Source: an uncultured Atopobiaceae bacterium
GTDB taxonomy: Bacteria > Actinomycetota > Coriobacteriia > Coriobacteriales > Atopobiaceae
Assembly (NCBI GenBank): GCA_944322145.1
Contig: CALUNW010000006.1
Coordinates: forward strand, 124,001-188,000
Length of the DNA stretch: 64,000 bases
Reading direction: 5' to 3'
The position numbers and the translations under genes are program-made. This document shows positions 8,670 through 17,394 of the stretch, in pieces (within the stretch, counting starts at the first letter, position 1; each line of letters begins with the position of its first letter). Below the pieces are notes generated by a model. It did no database searches and had not been told where the DNA came from. It saw only the letters and a list, made by a program, of their open reading frames with translations.

Positions 8670-9038
8670 TTGGACATCATCATCTCCAACTCCAATGGCA
8701 AGCCCATCTACGAGCAGATCATCGACCAGATCAAGGCGGCGATCGTCTCGGGCGAGCTCGCGGAGGGCGAGCAGCTCCCCAGCATCCGCGCCCTGGCCAA
8801 CAGCCTGCGTGTGAGCGCGATCACCACCAAGCGCGCCTACGCGGACCTGGAGGCGGCCGGCCTCATCGAGACCGTGCAGGGCAAGGGCTGCTTCGTCGCG
8901 GGCGGAAACGCCGAGCTCATCCGCGAGGAGCAGCTCCGCCAGGTGGAGGCGCACATGGCACGCGCGGTTGACGCCGGGCGCGCGATGGGCCTGACCGACG
9001 ACGAGCTTGTCGAGATGTTCGCCCTGACGCTGGAGTGA
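8670..9038 (+). CDS. GntR-family regulator, YtrA subfamily
   Basis: 122 residues from TTG 8670 with GGAAGGA upstream. It has a wHTH GntR domain (KPIYEQIIDQIKAAIVSGEL, then LPSIRALANSLRVSAITTKRAY) and a short C-terminal dimerisation helix region, the YtrA layout. This subfamily typically represses a linked ABC exporter and responds to cell-envelope antibiotics or exported compounds. It is first in an operon with the ATPase and two permeases downstream. A family B palindrome (9046-9074) lies between it and the ATPase. Confidence 0.92.
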   Translation: MDIIISNSNGKPIYEQIIDQIKAAIVSGELAEGEQLPSIRALANSLRVSAITTKRAYADLEAAGLIETVQGKGCFVAGGNAELIREEQLRQVEAHMARAVDAGRAMGLTDDELVEMFALTLE

Positions 9039-9045
9039 CGAAAAG

Positions 9046-9074
9046 TGATGAAAAGGGACTGTCCCTTTTCATCA
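9046..9074. repeat. 29-bp palindrome, family B
   Basis: Arms TGATGAAAAGGGA / TCCCTTTTCATCA with a 3-nt centre. It lies 7 nt after the gntR stop and 14 nt before the ATPase start, and may partly attenuate transcription into the transporter genes. Confidence 0.95.
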
Positions 9075-9088
9075 GAAAGGACGTCATC

Positions 9089-9979
9089 ATGAGTGGCAAC
9101 CTCATAGAGGCCCGCGGACTCACAAAGCACTACGACGGGTTCTCCCTTGAGAGCGTGGACCTCACCGTCAACGAGGGCGAGGTCGTGGGCTTCATCGGCC
9201 AGAACGGCGCCGGCAAGTCCACCACCATCAAGGCCCTTCTCGGCCTCATCAAGCTCGACGGCGGCGGGGCGCAGGTCCTCGGCACCCCGAGCGACGAGCT
9301 CTCCCACCCCTCCGGCGCTGCCGTCAAGGAGCGCGTGGGCGTGGTCTTTGACACCGTCTCCCTCCCCGGGCACCTGCGCGTCTCCGACGTGGGCCGCATC
9401 TACCGGAGCGCCTATGCCTCCTGGGACGCGCACGCCTTCGACCGGCTCGCGCGCGAGCTCGACCTCGACCCCAAGAAGGCCGTGAAGGACCTCTCGCGCG
9501 GCATGGGCATGAAGCTCAGCCTCGCCTGCGCCCTCGCGCACGACCCGCAGGTCCTCATCCTCGACGAGGCCACGGCCGGTCTCGACCCGATGGCGCGCGA
9601 CGAGGCGCTCGATCGCCTGCGCGAGTTCGTGGCGCGCCCGGGCCGCGCGATCCTCATGAGCAGCCACATCACGAGCGACCTCGAGCGCATCGCGGACCGC
9701 ATCGTCTGCATCGACGCAGGACGCATCGTCTTCGACCTGCCCAAGGACGTCATCACCGACGAGACGGGCATCGCGCGCTGCCGCGTGGCCGACTTCGAGC
9801 GCGTGGCGGCGAGCGGGGTCGTACCTGAGCGCGAGCTGCGCTACCTGCGCCACGACTACGGCATCGACGTGCTCGTGCCCGACCGCTTTGCCTTTGCCGA
9901 AAACTTCCCCGAGATCCCCTGCGACCGCATGACCATCGACGACTACATGGCTCTCACCCTGAAGGGCGGTGTCCGATAA
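9089..9979 (+). CDS. ABC transporter ATP-binding protein (ABC-2/drug-export type)
   Basis: 296 residues from ATG 9089 (RBS AGAAAGGA). Walker A GQNGAGKST (37-45) and Walker B VLILDEATAGLD are present. The signature is LSRGM instead of LSGGQ, a variant common in YtrB/BcrA-like ATPases, followed by an H-loop SSHIT. The C-terminal ~80 residues are the regulatory extension of this group. It energises the two ABC-2 permeases encoded next, and its stop overlaps the next ATG by 1 nt (TAATG). Confidence 0.93.
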   Translation: MSGNLIEARGLTKHYDGFSLESVDLTVNEGEVVGFIGQNGAGKSTTIKALLGLIKLDGGGAQVLGTPSDELSHPSGAAVKERVGVVFDTVSLPGHLRVSDVGRIYRSAYASWDAHAFDRLARELDLDPKKAVKDLSRGMGMKLSLACALAHDPQVLILDEATAGLDPMARDEALDRLREFVARPGRAILMSSHITSDLERIADRIVCIDAGRIVFDLPKDVITDETGIARCRVADFERVAASGVVPERELRYLRHDYGIDVLVPDRFAFAENFPEIPCDRMTIDDYMALTLKGGVR

Positions 9980-10704
9980 TGAAGCGCGCCTACCTCATCG
10001 AGCTCACCATCTTCCGCGACTACGGCAAGCAGCTCTTGGCCCTCGGATTTCTCGTGGCGGTGCTCGTAGGCTGCGGGATGCAGACCGTGCTCGCCGCCCC
10101 CTCGATCATCACCTGCATGTTCTTCATGATGGGCGCCATGGGAGCAGCCGCCTACGACGAGCAGAACGACTGGGGGCGCTTCCGCCTCACCCTCCCGCTC
10201 TCCCGCCGCGACGTGGTGCTCGGCCGCTACGCCGCCATCGTGACGCTTGGCCTCGGCGGCATGGCGGTGGGTCTGCTCGCCGCCTTCGCGATCAGCGCCG
10301 TGACCGGCGCGGTGGAGCTGCCCGGCGAGCCCTCCCAGGCGCTCACGCTCGACCCCGGCACGCTCTCCGGGATGGCCTTCGCCACGACGTTCTGCCTGCT
10401 CATCGGCGCGACCGTGGCCTCAGTGGTGACGCCGATCTACTTCCGCCTGGGCCAGACCAAGGCCACGCAGCTCCTGCCCACGATCATCGTCATGCTCTTC
10501 GTGCTGCCCGTGGTCTTCCTCGGCAACAGCGGGCTTCTCGACGGGGCGCTGCCGGGCGCCGAGCAGATCGCGGCCTTCCTCGCCTACATCGAGACTCCCG
10601 GGGGTCTGTTCGTGGGCTGCGCTGGCATGGTCGCGGCGGCCGCCGTCATCCTCGCCGTCTCCGCCGCGCTCTCCCTCAGGCTCTACGAGACGCGCGAGCT
10701 CTAG
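9979..10704 (+). CDS. ABC-2 type permease
   Basis: 241-residue integral membrane protein with six predicted hydrophobic segments. It begins MKRAYLIELTIFRDYGKQLL, with the conserved inter-helical stretch YDEQNDWGRFRLTLPLSRRDVVLGRYAAI shared (nearly word for word) with the second permease. Translationally coupled to the ATPase by a TAATG overlap. Partner of the ATPase in export; the paralogous pair may form a heterodimeric channel. Substrate not deducible; membrane-active antibiotics are an inference from the YtrA regulator. Confidence 0.9.
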   Translation: MKRAYLIELTIFRDYGKQLLALGFLVAVLVGCGMQTVLAAPSIITCMFFMMGAMGAAAYDEQNDWGRFRLTLPLSRRDVVLGRYAAIVTLGLGGMAVGLLAAFAISAVTGAVELPGEPSQALTLDPGTLSGMAFATTFCLLIGATVASVVTPIYFRLGQTKATQLLPTIIVMLFVLPVVFLGNSGLLDGALPGAEQIAAFLAYIETPGGLFVGCAGMVAAAAVILAVSAALSLRLYETREL

Positions 10705-10783
10705 AGCGCGGGCACAGGTGAGAAGGGCGGGGCGCCGCGGGACCTTCCCCGCGGCGCCCCTCGCAAAAGATTGGAGCACGAAG

Positions 10784-11509
10784 ATGCTGCACGCCTACCT
10801 CGTTGACATGACCGTCCTCCGGGACTACTCGCGGGCGCTCCTCGGCCTCGGGTTCTTCGTCGCCGCGTGCGTGAGCCTGGGCATGCGCACCACCGTGATG
10901 GCCCCGGGGCTTCTCACGATGATGTACCTTTTGCTCGGCGTGTCCGGGACGAACTCCTTCGACGACGACAACGGCTGGGGGCGCCTTCGCCTCACGATGC
11001 CGCTCTCCCGCCGCGACGTAGTGCTCGCCCGCTACGGCGCCATCGTGACGCTCGGGCTCGGCGGTCTGGTCGCCGGACTGGCAACGGCGCTCGTCCTCGC
11101 GGCGGTCGCGCACGTCGTCCCACTGCCGGGCGGACTGTCCCCCGCCTTTGCGCTCTCCGGGGACGCCCTGCTGGGCATGACCCTCTCCGCGGGGGCGCTC
11201 TTTGCCGTCGGGTCGCTCTGCGCGGCCGTGGAGACTCCGCTCTTCTTCCGCTTTGGCAACACCAGGGCGACGCAGTACCTGCCGCTCGTGCCCCTCGTCG
11301 CGCTGCTCTGCCCCATCATCGTGCTGGGCGGAAGCGGCATGATCGACGAGAGCACGCTCACGGTCGAGGGCATCGCGGGGGCCCTGAGCTCCGTCTGGTC
11401 GTCCGCGGGCGCGGTGGCGTGCCTCGCCGGGCTGCTCGCGCTCTCGGCCGCCCTTCTCGGCCTCTCCGCCGCACTCTCCCTGCGTCTCTACGCGACGCGC
11501 GAGCTCTAG
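10784..11509 (+). CDS. ABC-2 type permease, paralog of the upstream gene
   Basis: 241 residues with the same layout as the upstream permease (MLHAYLVDMTVLRDYSRALL; FDDDNGWGRLRLTMPLSRRD), so a tandem duplication that has diverged. ATG 10784 is preceded by a 79-nt gap that contains CCGCGGGACC / repeats of GGGGCGCC and GATTGGAGC as ribosome site. It completes the transporter operon with the 27-residue membrane peptide following. Confidence 0.9.
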   Translation: MLHAYLVDMTVLRDYSRALLGLGFFVAACVSLGMRTTVMAPGLLTMMYLLLGVSGTNSFDDDNGWGRLRLTMPLSRRDVVLARYGAIVTLGLGGLVAGLATALVLAAVAHVVPLPGGLSPAFALSGDALLGMTLSAGALFAVGSLCAAVETPLFFRFGNTRATQYLPLVPLVALLCPIIVLGGSGMIDESTLTVEGIAGALSSVWSSAGAVACLAGLLALSAALLGLSAALSLRLYATREL

Positions 11510-11522
11510 CAGAAAGGGCGCC

Positions 11523-11606
11523 ATGAACCTCGACCTCACCGTTCTCTTTGTGATCTTCCTGCTTCTCGTTGCCGTCCCGCTGAGAAACGCACGGCGCCGG
11601 CGCTGA
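11523..11606 (+). CDS. 27-residue single-span membrane peptide at the operon end
   Basis: ATG 11523 with AGAAAGG ribosome site, 13 nt after the permease stop. The product is MNLDLTVLFVIFLLLVAVPL followed by RNARRRR: one hydrophobic helix with an Arg-rich inside tail, the usual form of a small transporter-associated protein. Spacing, ribosome site and amphipathic layout support translation. Function unknown; a small accessory subunit of the ABC exporter is a reasonable guess. Confidence 0.55.
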   Translation: MNLDLTVLFVIFLLLVAVPLRNARRRR

Positions 11607-11763
11607 GGGGCCGGGCGTCCCCACCAGGGCGCGGCCGCCCGAGCGCGTGCCGGAATCGGGCGGGCCGCAGCTCGCCGAAGCTCCTGGGCCGGTCGCCCAT
11701 GCGCCCCCGCCACCCTATAATGGCGAGAAGAGACCCGCACGCCCTGCAGTGGGGAGACCGAAC

Positions 11764-12372
11764 ATGAGCTTTGACGTGAGCAAGCTGGAGTGGACGCGCC
11801 CGCCCGAGGATTACCGCATCTCCCCGGGGCGCATCGAGATCGTCACCGAGCCGCACACCGACCTCTGGCAGCGGACGTACTATCACTTTCGCAACGACAG
11901 CGCGCCCGTCCTGCAGATGAGCTGCGACGAGAGGTTCTTCTCGTTTGTGGTGCGGACGGAGTTTGCGGAGAGCCACCACCGCTTCGACCAGTGCGGCGTC
12001 GTCGTGTACCTCGACGCTGAGAACTGGCTCAAGGGGTCGATCGAGTACGAGAACGAGCGCTTCCAGCACCTGGGCAGCGTCGTGACCAACCACGGCTACT
12101 CCGACTGGGCCACCACGGAGATCCCCGCCGGCGTCTCCTCCATGTGGTATCGGCTGAGCCGCCGGGAGGACGACTTCTGCATCGAGTGCTCCGAGGACGG
12201 CGTCACGTTCCACCAGATGCGCGTCTGCCACCTGCACGAGGCCACCGGCACGGTGCGCTTTGGCGTCTACGCGTGCAGCCCGGAGGACTCCAGCTTCCGC
12301 GCGATCTTCACCAACATGGACCTGGGCGAGTGCGCGTGGCGGGCGCACGACGGCCAGGCCCCGGACCTGTGA
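11764..12372 (+). CDS. DUF1349 (concanavalin-like lectin fold) protein
   Basis: 202 residues. The sequence is a DUF1349/beta-xylosidase C-terminal type jelly roll: [18 protein letters not shown], then [34 protein letters not shown] and the C-terminal [19 protein letters not shown]. Family members are cytoplasmic, probably carbohydrate-related, and are often near hydrolases. A TATAAT lies at 11716-11721. The stop overlaps the GTG start of the next gene (GTGA), so they form one transcript. Confidence 0.88.
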   Translation: MSFDVSKLEWTRPPEDYRISPGRIEIVTEPHTDLWQRTYYHFRNDSAPVLQMSCDERFFSFVVRTEFAESHHRFDQCGVVVYLDAENWLKGSIEYENERFQHLGSVVTNHGYSDWATTEIPAGVSSMWYRLSRREDDFCIECSEDGVTFHQMRVCHLHEATGTVRFGVYACSPEDSSFRAIFTNMDLGECAWRAHDGQAPDL

Positions 12373-13229
12373 CGGGCGTCGTGGCCGGCCGGGAGGCGGG
12401 CGAGGGGCGCACCGCGGCGAGCGTCGCCGAGAGGGACCTCTGGACGGAGCACGACGGCATCCGCGTGTACGGCCGGCTGCGCGTGCCGGACGCGGGGCCC
12501 GCGCCCGAGTCCGCCCCGGCCGCCGGATCTACTCCCGCAGGTCCGGGCACCGGCCCCGCATCCGCCTCACGACCTACCGTGATCTGCTCGCCGTTCTTTG
12601 GCGGAGACCACAAGACTGCCGGAGAGTGGGCGGCCCCGATCGCCGGGGCGGGAATCGTCACCTGCGCCATCGACTTCTTCGGCGGAGCGCCGGGCTCCCG
12701 CTCCGGCGGCCTGACCACGGAGATGTCCGTGCGCACGCAGGCGGCCGACCTCTGCGCGATGCTCGATGCCGTGCGCGCGCTGCCCGAGGTGGACCCCGCC
12801 CGCGTCTACCTGCTCGGTCAGAGTCAGGGAGGCTTCGTGAGCACGATGGTCGCCGACGAGCGCCCGGCCGACGTGGCAGGCCTCTTCCTGCTCTATCCCG
12901 CGCTCGTGATCCACGACGACGCCGTCGGGCGCTTTGGGTCCCCGGACGCCGTGCCGCAGACGTACGAGATGTGGATGGAGCTCGGCCGCCGCTACGCCGT
13001 GGACGCCATGGCCTGGGACCCCTACGAGCACATGGGCTACCCGGGCCCGGTGCGCATCTGGCAGGGAGACGCCGACCCGCTCGTGCCGCTCGCCTACGCC
13101 GAGCGCGCCGCGCGGACCTACGCGAGCTGCGAGCTCGAGGTCGTCCGCGACGCGGGCCACGGCTTCTTCGGCATCCGCAAGCGGCGCATCACAGAGCAGA
13201 TCGTGGCGGCGGTCCTCGGGAGGGACTAG
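12369..13229 (+). CDS. Alpha/beta-hydrolase (dienelactone-hydrolase/acetylxylan-esterase-like)
   Basis: 286 residues from GTG 12369, which overlaps the preceding stop by 3 nt. The nucleophile elbow is LLGQSQGG (Ser), the acid is in [11 protein letters not shown] and the His is in RDAGHGFFG: a complete catalytic triad. An Ala/Pro/Gly-rich insert (about residues 40-70) precedes the core. Translational coupling to the DUF1349 protein suggests joint action on a glycan or glycoside ester; substrate unknown. Confidence 0.88.
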   Translation: MTGVVAGREAGEGRTAASVAERDLWTEHDGIRVYGRLRVPDAGPAPESAPAAGSTPAGPGTGPASASRPTVICSPFFGGDHKTAGEWAAPIAGAGIVTCAIDFFGGAPGSRSGGLTTEMSVRTQAADLCAMLDAVRALPEVDPARVYLLGQSQGGFVSTMVADERPADVAGLFLLYPALVIHDDAVGRFGSPDAVPQTYEMWMELGRRYAVDAMAWDPYEHMGYPGPVRIWQGDADPLVPLAYAERAARTYASCELEVVRDAGHGFFGIRKRRITEQIVAAVLGRD

Positions 13230-13372
13230 GACGCCACGCGCGACGCGGTCCCTCGCCTGCGGCGAGCCGCCCCCTCTTCACCTGCGACGAGTCGCTGGCT
13301 ACCTCCCCTTTCACACCTTCCCTTTCACCTATAATGGGCAGCTGCAACCACCCGCGCGAGAAAGGCGCAGCC

Positions 13373-14737
13373 ATGGACATCACACCGCAGGAAGTTGCCG
13401 AGACCCTCTCGATGGTCTCCGAGCAGAACCTCGACCTCCGCACGATCACGATGGGCATCTCGCTCGCGGGCTGCGCCGACGAGGACATGGGCCGCATGTG
13501 CGACAAGGTCTACGACCGCATCACGCACACCGCCGAGCACCTCGTCGAGACCGCCGACGACCTGCAGGCCGAGTACGGCATCCCCATCGCCAACAAGCGC
13601 GTCTCGGTGACGCCGATCGCCCAGATCGCCGCCGGCTGCCCGGACGAGGACCTCTCCCCGCTCGCCCACGCCATGGACCGCGCGGCCGCGACCCTCGGCA
13701 TCGACTTCATGGGCGGCTACTCCGCGCTCGTCCAGAAGGGCATGGGCAACGCCGACCGTCGTCTCATCGCGTCCGTCCCCGAGGCACTGGCCACCACGGA
13801 CCGCGTCTGCTCCTCGCTCAACATCGCCTCCACGCGCGCCGGCATCAACATGGATGCCGTGCTGCTCTCCGCCGAGACCATCCTCGAGTGCGCGCGTCGC
13901 ACGGTCGACATCGACTGCTACGGCGCGGCCAAGTTCGTCGTCTTTGCCAACATGGTCGAGGACTCGCCGTTCATGGCGGGCGCCGTGCACGGCTCCGGCG
14001 AGGCCGACGCCGTCATCAACGTGGGCGTCTCGGGCCCGGGCGTCATGGCCGCTGCGCTAGCGGAGCTGCCCGAGTCCGCGAGCCTCATGGACGTGGCCGA
14101 GAAGATCAAGCAGACCGCCTTCAAGATCACGCGCGCCGGCGAGCTCATGAGCCGTGAGGCCAGCCGCCGCCTGGGCGTGGAGAAGGGCATCGTGGACCTC
14201 TCGCTCGCCCCGACGCCGGCCGCGGGCGACTCCGTGGCCAAGATCCTCGAGATCATCGGCGTCGGCGAGTGCGGCGGCCCCGGCACCACCTGCGCGCTCG
14301 CCCTGCTCAACGACGCCGTCAAGAAGGGCGGCGTCATGGCCTCCTCGAGCGTGGGCGGCCTCTCCGGCGCCTTCATCCCCGTCTCCGAGGACGCCGGCAT
14401 GATCCGCGCCGCCGTCGACGGCGCCCTCTCCCTCGAGAAGCTCGAGGCCATGACCTGCGTGTGCTCGGTCGGCCTGGACATGATCGCCGTGCCCGGCGAC
14501 ACCTCGGTGGAGACCATCGCCGGCATCATCGCCGACGAGATGGCGATCGGCGTCATCAACACCAAGACCACGGCGGTGCGCCTCATCCCGGCCATCGGCA
14601 GGGCTGAGGGCGACATGCTCGAATTCGGCGGCCTGTTCGGCTCGGCGCCGGTCATGCCCGTCAACCAGTTCGCGGGCAGTGTCTTCGCGCATCGCGGCGG
14701 CCGCTTCCCCGCCCCGCTCAACAGCCTCAAGAACTAG
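13373..14737 (+). CDS. UPF0210 (DUF711, PFL-like) family protein
   Basis: 454 residues, normal length for UPF0210. It begins [30 protein letters not shown] and has the typical [34 protein letters not shown] and [19 protein letters not shown] motifs. Structures show a pyruvate-formate-lyase-like barrel, but biochemical function is unestablished. In many genomes it follows an ACT-domain gene (UPF0237); none is adjacent here. TATAAT at 13330-13335; RBS GAAAGG before ATG 13373. Followed by a strong terminator. Confidence 0.93.
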   Translation: MDITPQEVAETLSMVSEQNLDLRTITMGISLAGCADEDMGRMCDKVYDRITHTAEHLVETADDLQAEYGIPIANKRVSVTPIAQIAAGCPDEDLSPLAHAMDRAAATLGIDFMGGYSALVQKGMGNADRRLIASVPEALATTDRVCSSLNIASTRAGINMDAVLLSAETILECARRTVDIDCYGAAKFVVFANMVEDSPFMAGAVHGSGEADAVINVGVSGPGVMAAALAELPESASLMDVAEKIKQTAFKITRAGELMSREASRRLGVEKGIVDLSLAPTPAAGDSVAKILEIIGVGECGGPGTTCALALLNDAVKKGGVMASSSVGGLSGAFIPVSEDAGMIRAAVDGALSLEKLEAMTCVCSVGLDMIAVPGDTSVETIAGIIADEMAIGVINTKTTAVRLIPAIGRAEGDMLEFGGLFGSAPVMPVNQFAGSVFAHRGGRFPAPLNSLKN

Positions 14738-14756
14738 GCGACCCACCAGCCAGCGA

Positions 14757-14797
14757 AAAAACGCGCGGCCCGATGCTCTTCTCGGCCGCGCGTTTTT
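14757..14797 (+). terminator. Rho-independent terminator after the UPF0210 gene
   Basis: A 14-bp stem (14757-14770 with 14784-14797): ACGCGCGGCC / GGCCGCGCGT flanked by an A-run on the left and T-run on the right. The loop CGATGCTCTTCTC contains the same CTTCTCGG motif that makes up the adjacent tandem array. Confidence 0.9.
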
Positions 14798-14803
14798 CTC
14801 TGC

Positions 14804-14888
14804 CCGAGGTTCTTCTCGCCCCGAGGCTCTTCTCGGCCCGAGGTCCTTCTCGGCCCGTGGTCCTTCTCGGCCCGGGGCCCTTCTCGCC
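14804..14888. repeat. 17-bp tandem array, five copies
   Basis: Five contiguous 17-bp units starting at 14804, 14821, 14838, 14855 and 14872, consensus CCGAGGTCCTTCTCGGC. Each unit is itself a weak hairpin (CCGAG / CTCGG). Units differ at one to three positions, so this is a diverged tandem array rather than slippage alone. Confidence 0.95.
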
Positions 14889-14893
14889 CCAGT

Positions 14894-14990
14894 AAACCTC
14901 ACAGGTAGTGTTACTCAAAAAAATTTCTCTAATTGTTAGCCATATCGATTAAATTACTAGATGTGGTAGTAACCACTACCTGTGAGGTTT
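14894..14990. repeat. 97-bp AT-rich element with 17-bp terminal inverted repeats, copy 1
   Basis: AAACCTCACAGGTAGTG (14894-14910) and its reverse complement (14974-14990) bound an AT-rich core that includes a second small hairpin GTGGT / ACCAC next to the right arm. Copy 2 at 16219-16315 has exactly the same length and ends. The AT content contrasts with the GC-rich surroundings. Confidence 0.92.
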
Positions 14991-15027
14991 CCGCGCGAGG
15001 CACCCCGACAGGAGCCCTGCCGCAACC

Positions 15028-16143
15028 CTACGCCCGAGGCATCAGCATCAAGTAGAGTTTGTGGCGGCGGAGCTCCTGGAGCGGCGTCGCCTCGGGCAGT
15101 TCGACGTCCAGCGCGCAGGCAAGCTGCCTTGCCAAAAGGGACAGTCTCGGCAGAGACCTCGCCATCTGCGACGTCACCCTGAACACGCGATACCCCGCCG
15201 CCGTGAGGATGTTTGCGCGCGCTGCGTCCCTGCTGAGCTGGCCCTTCCCGCGAGCTGCGTGGAACTCGGCGCTGTCATACTCGAGCGCAACCCCCTGGTT
15301 CTGCCAGAGGAAATCCGGGGTCACGACATCGCGGTCAGAGAGCGCATCGCGAAGATGCCGCACGTCAATCACCTGGTTGAGCCGCGGCCGCTCGAGCCCA
15401 AAGCCGCCAAAGTCAACGGGCAGCGTCAGCATGAGCGCAAGCGCCGTCTCCATGGGCGAGGCGGAGCCCTCTAGCATGAGCTCGCCAACGCGACGCGCGC
15501 GGATCGTGCCCTGAGACTTCCCGACCTCCGCAATAGCCCGCTCGAGACTGCACGCGTCCAGAAGCCGCGGGGCATGATACGCCGTCTTTCCGGACTCGAC
15601 GCCCAGTCGATACGTGCCGGCAAACTCGCAGGCAACTACCGTCGCGGCAACAAGGCGACGGATGCGCTCCCACTCCAGGGGGTGGTCGATCACCTGCTTT
15701 GCCTCCTGGTCGAGGGTTGTCACGACATCGGCCTCCGCGCGCACGGCGGCAACGTGCGCATCGAGAAGAGAATCGAGCTTCCCCTGGGTTGAGCAGAGCT
15801 GGACAATGATGAGTTCAGGGCCGCTGACCAGCAGATTGTCCGACACGCGCAGAAGGGATTCCCGCGGGACGATGCCACCCCACACGTGGAAGCGAGCCTC
15901 GTCGCCGTTGCTGCGCGACGTCTGTGTGGGCACCAGGAGGTCGGCGGGCCGTGAAGTCAGGCCGATCCCGGAGAGAGCCTCCGCAACGTGCGCCGCCCTG
16001 AAGGCGCGCTGCCCAGAGACGCACGCGTCCCGAGCCAGGCGCGTCGCGTCCCGCGGGATGCGCGGAACCCGCGGGCTCTTCTCGGCAGAATAGAGCAGAC
16101 GAAGCGCATCGCAGGCGGACTCGTGACTCAGGACGGCGTACAT
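15028..16143 (-). CDS. Putative nuclease-fold protein (AbiEi/DUF559-like C-terminus), bracketed by repeats
   Basis: 371 residues from ATG 16143 (RBS GAGAGGGG); an earlier GTG lies inside the 97-bp element and is unlikely. The N-terminal half (HVAEALSGIGL, then LLVPTQTSRSN and VSDNLLVSGPELIIVQLCS) resembles AbiEi-type regulators. The C-terminal ~95 residues read TPDFLWQNQGVALEYDS, then SRDAARANILTAAGYRVFRVT, a layout like Vsr/DUF559 PD-(D/E)xK nucleases, with Asp277, Glu288 and Asp290 as candidate metal ligands. Function not established. Flanked by matching 97-bp elements and oppositely oriented 17-bp repeats, it looks like a self-contained cassette, possibly defence-related. Confidence 0.6.
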   Translation of the reverse strand: MYAVLSHESACDALRLLYSAEKSPRVPRIPRDATRLARDACVSGQRAFRAAHVAEALSGIGLTSRPADLLVPTQTSRSNGDEARFHVWGGIVPRESLLRVSDNLLVSGPELIIVQLCSTQGKLDSLLDAHVAAVRAEADVVTTLDQEAKQVIDHPLEWERIRRLVAATVVACEFAGTYRLGVESGKTAYHAPRLLDACSLERAIAEVGKSQGTIRARRVGELMLEGSASPMETALALMLTLPVDFGGFGLERPRLNQVIDVRHLRDALSDRDVVTPDFLWQNQGVALEYDSAEFHAARGKGQLSRDAARANILTAAGYRVFRVTSQMARSLPRLSLLARQLACALDVELPEATPLQELRRHKLYLMLMPRA

Positions 16144-16218
16144 GACGGCCCCTCTCGGCGGTTGGAGAGCGGGCAACGCCGGGCCGCTGGCTTTTCCGTG
16201 CGTCGGCGCACTGCCCAC

Positions 16219-16315
16219 AAACCTCACAGGTAGTTTCTCGCTAAAAAATATCTTATCTTAGTATGGATTTTAATTTAGCTAACGCTTGTGGTACGTACCA
16301 CTACCTGTGAGGTTT
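16219..16315. repeat. 97-bp AT-rich element, copy 2
   Basis: AAACCTCACAGGTAGT (16219-16234) with its reverse complement at 16300-16315; core AT-rich, with the internal palindrome GTGGTACGTACCAC next to the right arm. It is 75 nt upstream of the start of the bracketed gene and could carry its promoter. Same orientation and length as copy 1; the cores are only partly alike. Confidence 0.92.
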
Positions 16316-16340
16316 TCCGGCGAGCGGCGTCGATTTGCGG

Positions 16341-16374
16341 GCGAGAAGAACCTCAAACGAGAAGAACCTCGGGC
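16341..16374. repeat. Two tandem copies of the 17-bp motif in inverted orientation
   Basis: CGAGAAGAACCTC occurs at 16342 and 16358 (period 16). This is the reverse complement of the unit in the 14804-14888 array (CCGAGGTTCTTCTCG), placing inverted copies on the two sides of the cassette. Confidence 0.85.
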
Positions 16375-16388
16375 CGGCAGGCAACGCC

Positions 16389-17312
16389 CTACCCCAGGAA
16401 GCGGACCTCGGGCTCCAGGCGCACGCCAAACTGACGCTCGACCTCGTCCTGCACGTGCTCGATCACGGCGTGGACGTCGGCGGCGGTCGCGCCCCCCACG
16501 TTCACGACGAACCCGGCGTGCTTCTTGGAGACGGCGGCGCCGCCCACCTGATAGCCCTGCAGCCCGGCGTCCATGATCAGCTTGCCCGCGAAGTGGCCCT
16601 CGGGGCGCTTGAACGTGGAGCCGGCGCTCGGCAGGTCAAGCGGCTGCTTCTCCTCGCGCTGGCGCATGAGGTCGTCCATCGTGGCGCGGATCTTCTCGGG
16701 GTCGCCCTTGCGCAGGGCGAAGGTGGCGGCCAGCACCACCAGGCCGTCCGTGGCCACGCGGCTGTGGCGATACCCCAGGTCGAGGTCGGCCGCGTCGATC
16801 GTCTCGAGGGAGCCGTCGGGCGTGACCACGCGCACGCACTTGAGGACGTCGGCCATCGACCCGCCGTAGGCGCCCGCGTTCATGAAGCAGGCCCCGCCCA
16901 CCGAGCCCGGGATGCCGCACGCAAACTCCAGGCCCGAGAGCCCCAGCTCGCACGCCATCTCCGAGGCCTCGCGCAGGTCGACGCCCGCCTGGCACGTCAT
17001 CTCCTCGCCGTCCACGGACACGCCGACCAGCCCATCCGCCACGGCCACGATGACGCCGCGGTACCCCTCGTCCGAGACGAGCAGGTCAGAGCCGCGGCCC
17101 AGAACGAAGCGCTGCGCCCCGGCCTCGTCGCAGGCGCGCAGCACGTCGCGCACCTCGTCAAAGTCCTCCGGGATCACGTAGAGGTCGGCAGGGCCGCCCA
17201 CCTCGAAGGTGGTGTGCTCGCTCATCGGCTCCATCTCGAGGACGTTGTCCTCGCCAACGATGGCGCGCAGGCGCCAGGCAAGCGGCTCTCTGCCGCCGTC
17301 GCTCTCTGACAT
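16389..17312 (-). CDS. murB: UDP-N-acetylenolpyruvoylglucosamine reductase (type I)
   Basis: 307 residues. MurB uses NADPH/FAD to make UDP-MurNAc in peptidoglycan synthesis. FAD-binding motifs VGGPADLYVIPED, LGRGSDLLVSDEGYRG and GGACFMNAGAYGG are present. The catalytic Ser lies in PSAGSTFKRP and the final Glu in LEPEVRFLG. DLGYRHSR (Tyr loop) marks the type I family. Starts at 17312 with AGAGGGGAAACC before the ATG. Divergent from the FMN-controlled ribU gene. Confidence 0.97.
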   Translation of the reverse strand: MSESDGGREPLAWRLRAIVGEDNVLEMEPMSEHTTFEVGGPADLYVIPEDFDEVRDVLRACDEAGAQRFVLGRGSDLLVSDEGYRGVIVAVADGLVGVSVDGEEMTCQAGVDLREASEMACELGLSGLEFACGIPGSVGGACFMNAGAYGGSMADVLKCVRVVTPDGSLETIDAADLDLGYRHSRVATDGLVVLAATFALRKGDPEKIRATMDDLMRQREEKQPLDLPSAGSTFKRPEGHFAGKLIMDAGLQGYQVGGAAVSKKHAGFVVNVGGATAADVHAVIEHVQDEVERQFGVRLEPEVRFLG

Positions 17313-17394
17313 GGTTTCCCCTCTGTGGTCTGACAGGCAAGCCCAGTATAGCAGCGCGCACGCGCGCGATTAGTGCTACACTCGCGCTGTCAGT

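Noticed and set aside
14804-14888. The 17-bp tandem array as a CRISPR
   Set aside because: There are no unique spacers between units and no cas genes; units are contiguous.
16144-16227. Upstream extension of the nuclease-like protein from a GTG at 16227
   Set aside because: It starts inside the 97-bp element and lacks a ribosome site; the ATG at 16143 has GAGAGGGG.
14894-16315. The 97-bp elements as integron attC sites
   Set aside because: Paired inverted ends and about 97-bp size fit loosely, but the ends do not give the RYYYAAC / GTTRRRY core sites and no integrase gene is near.
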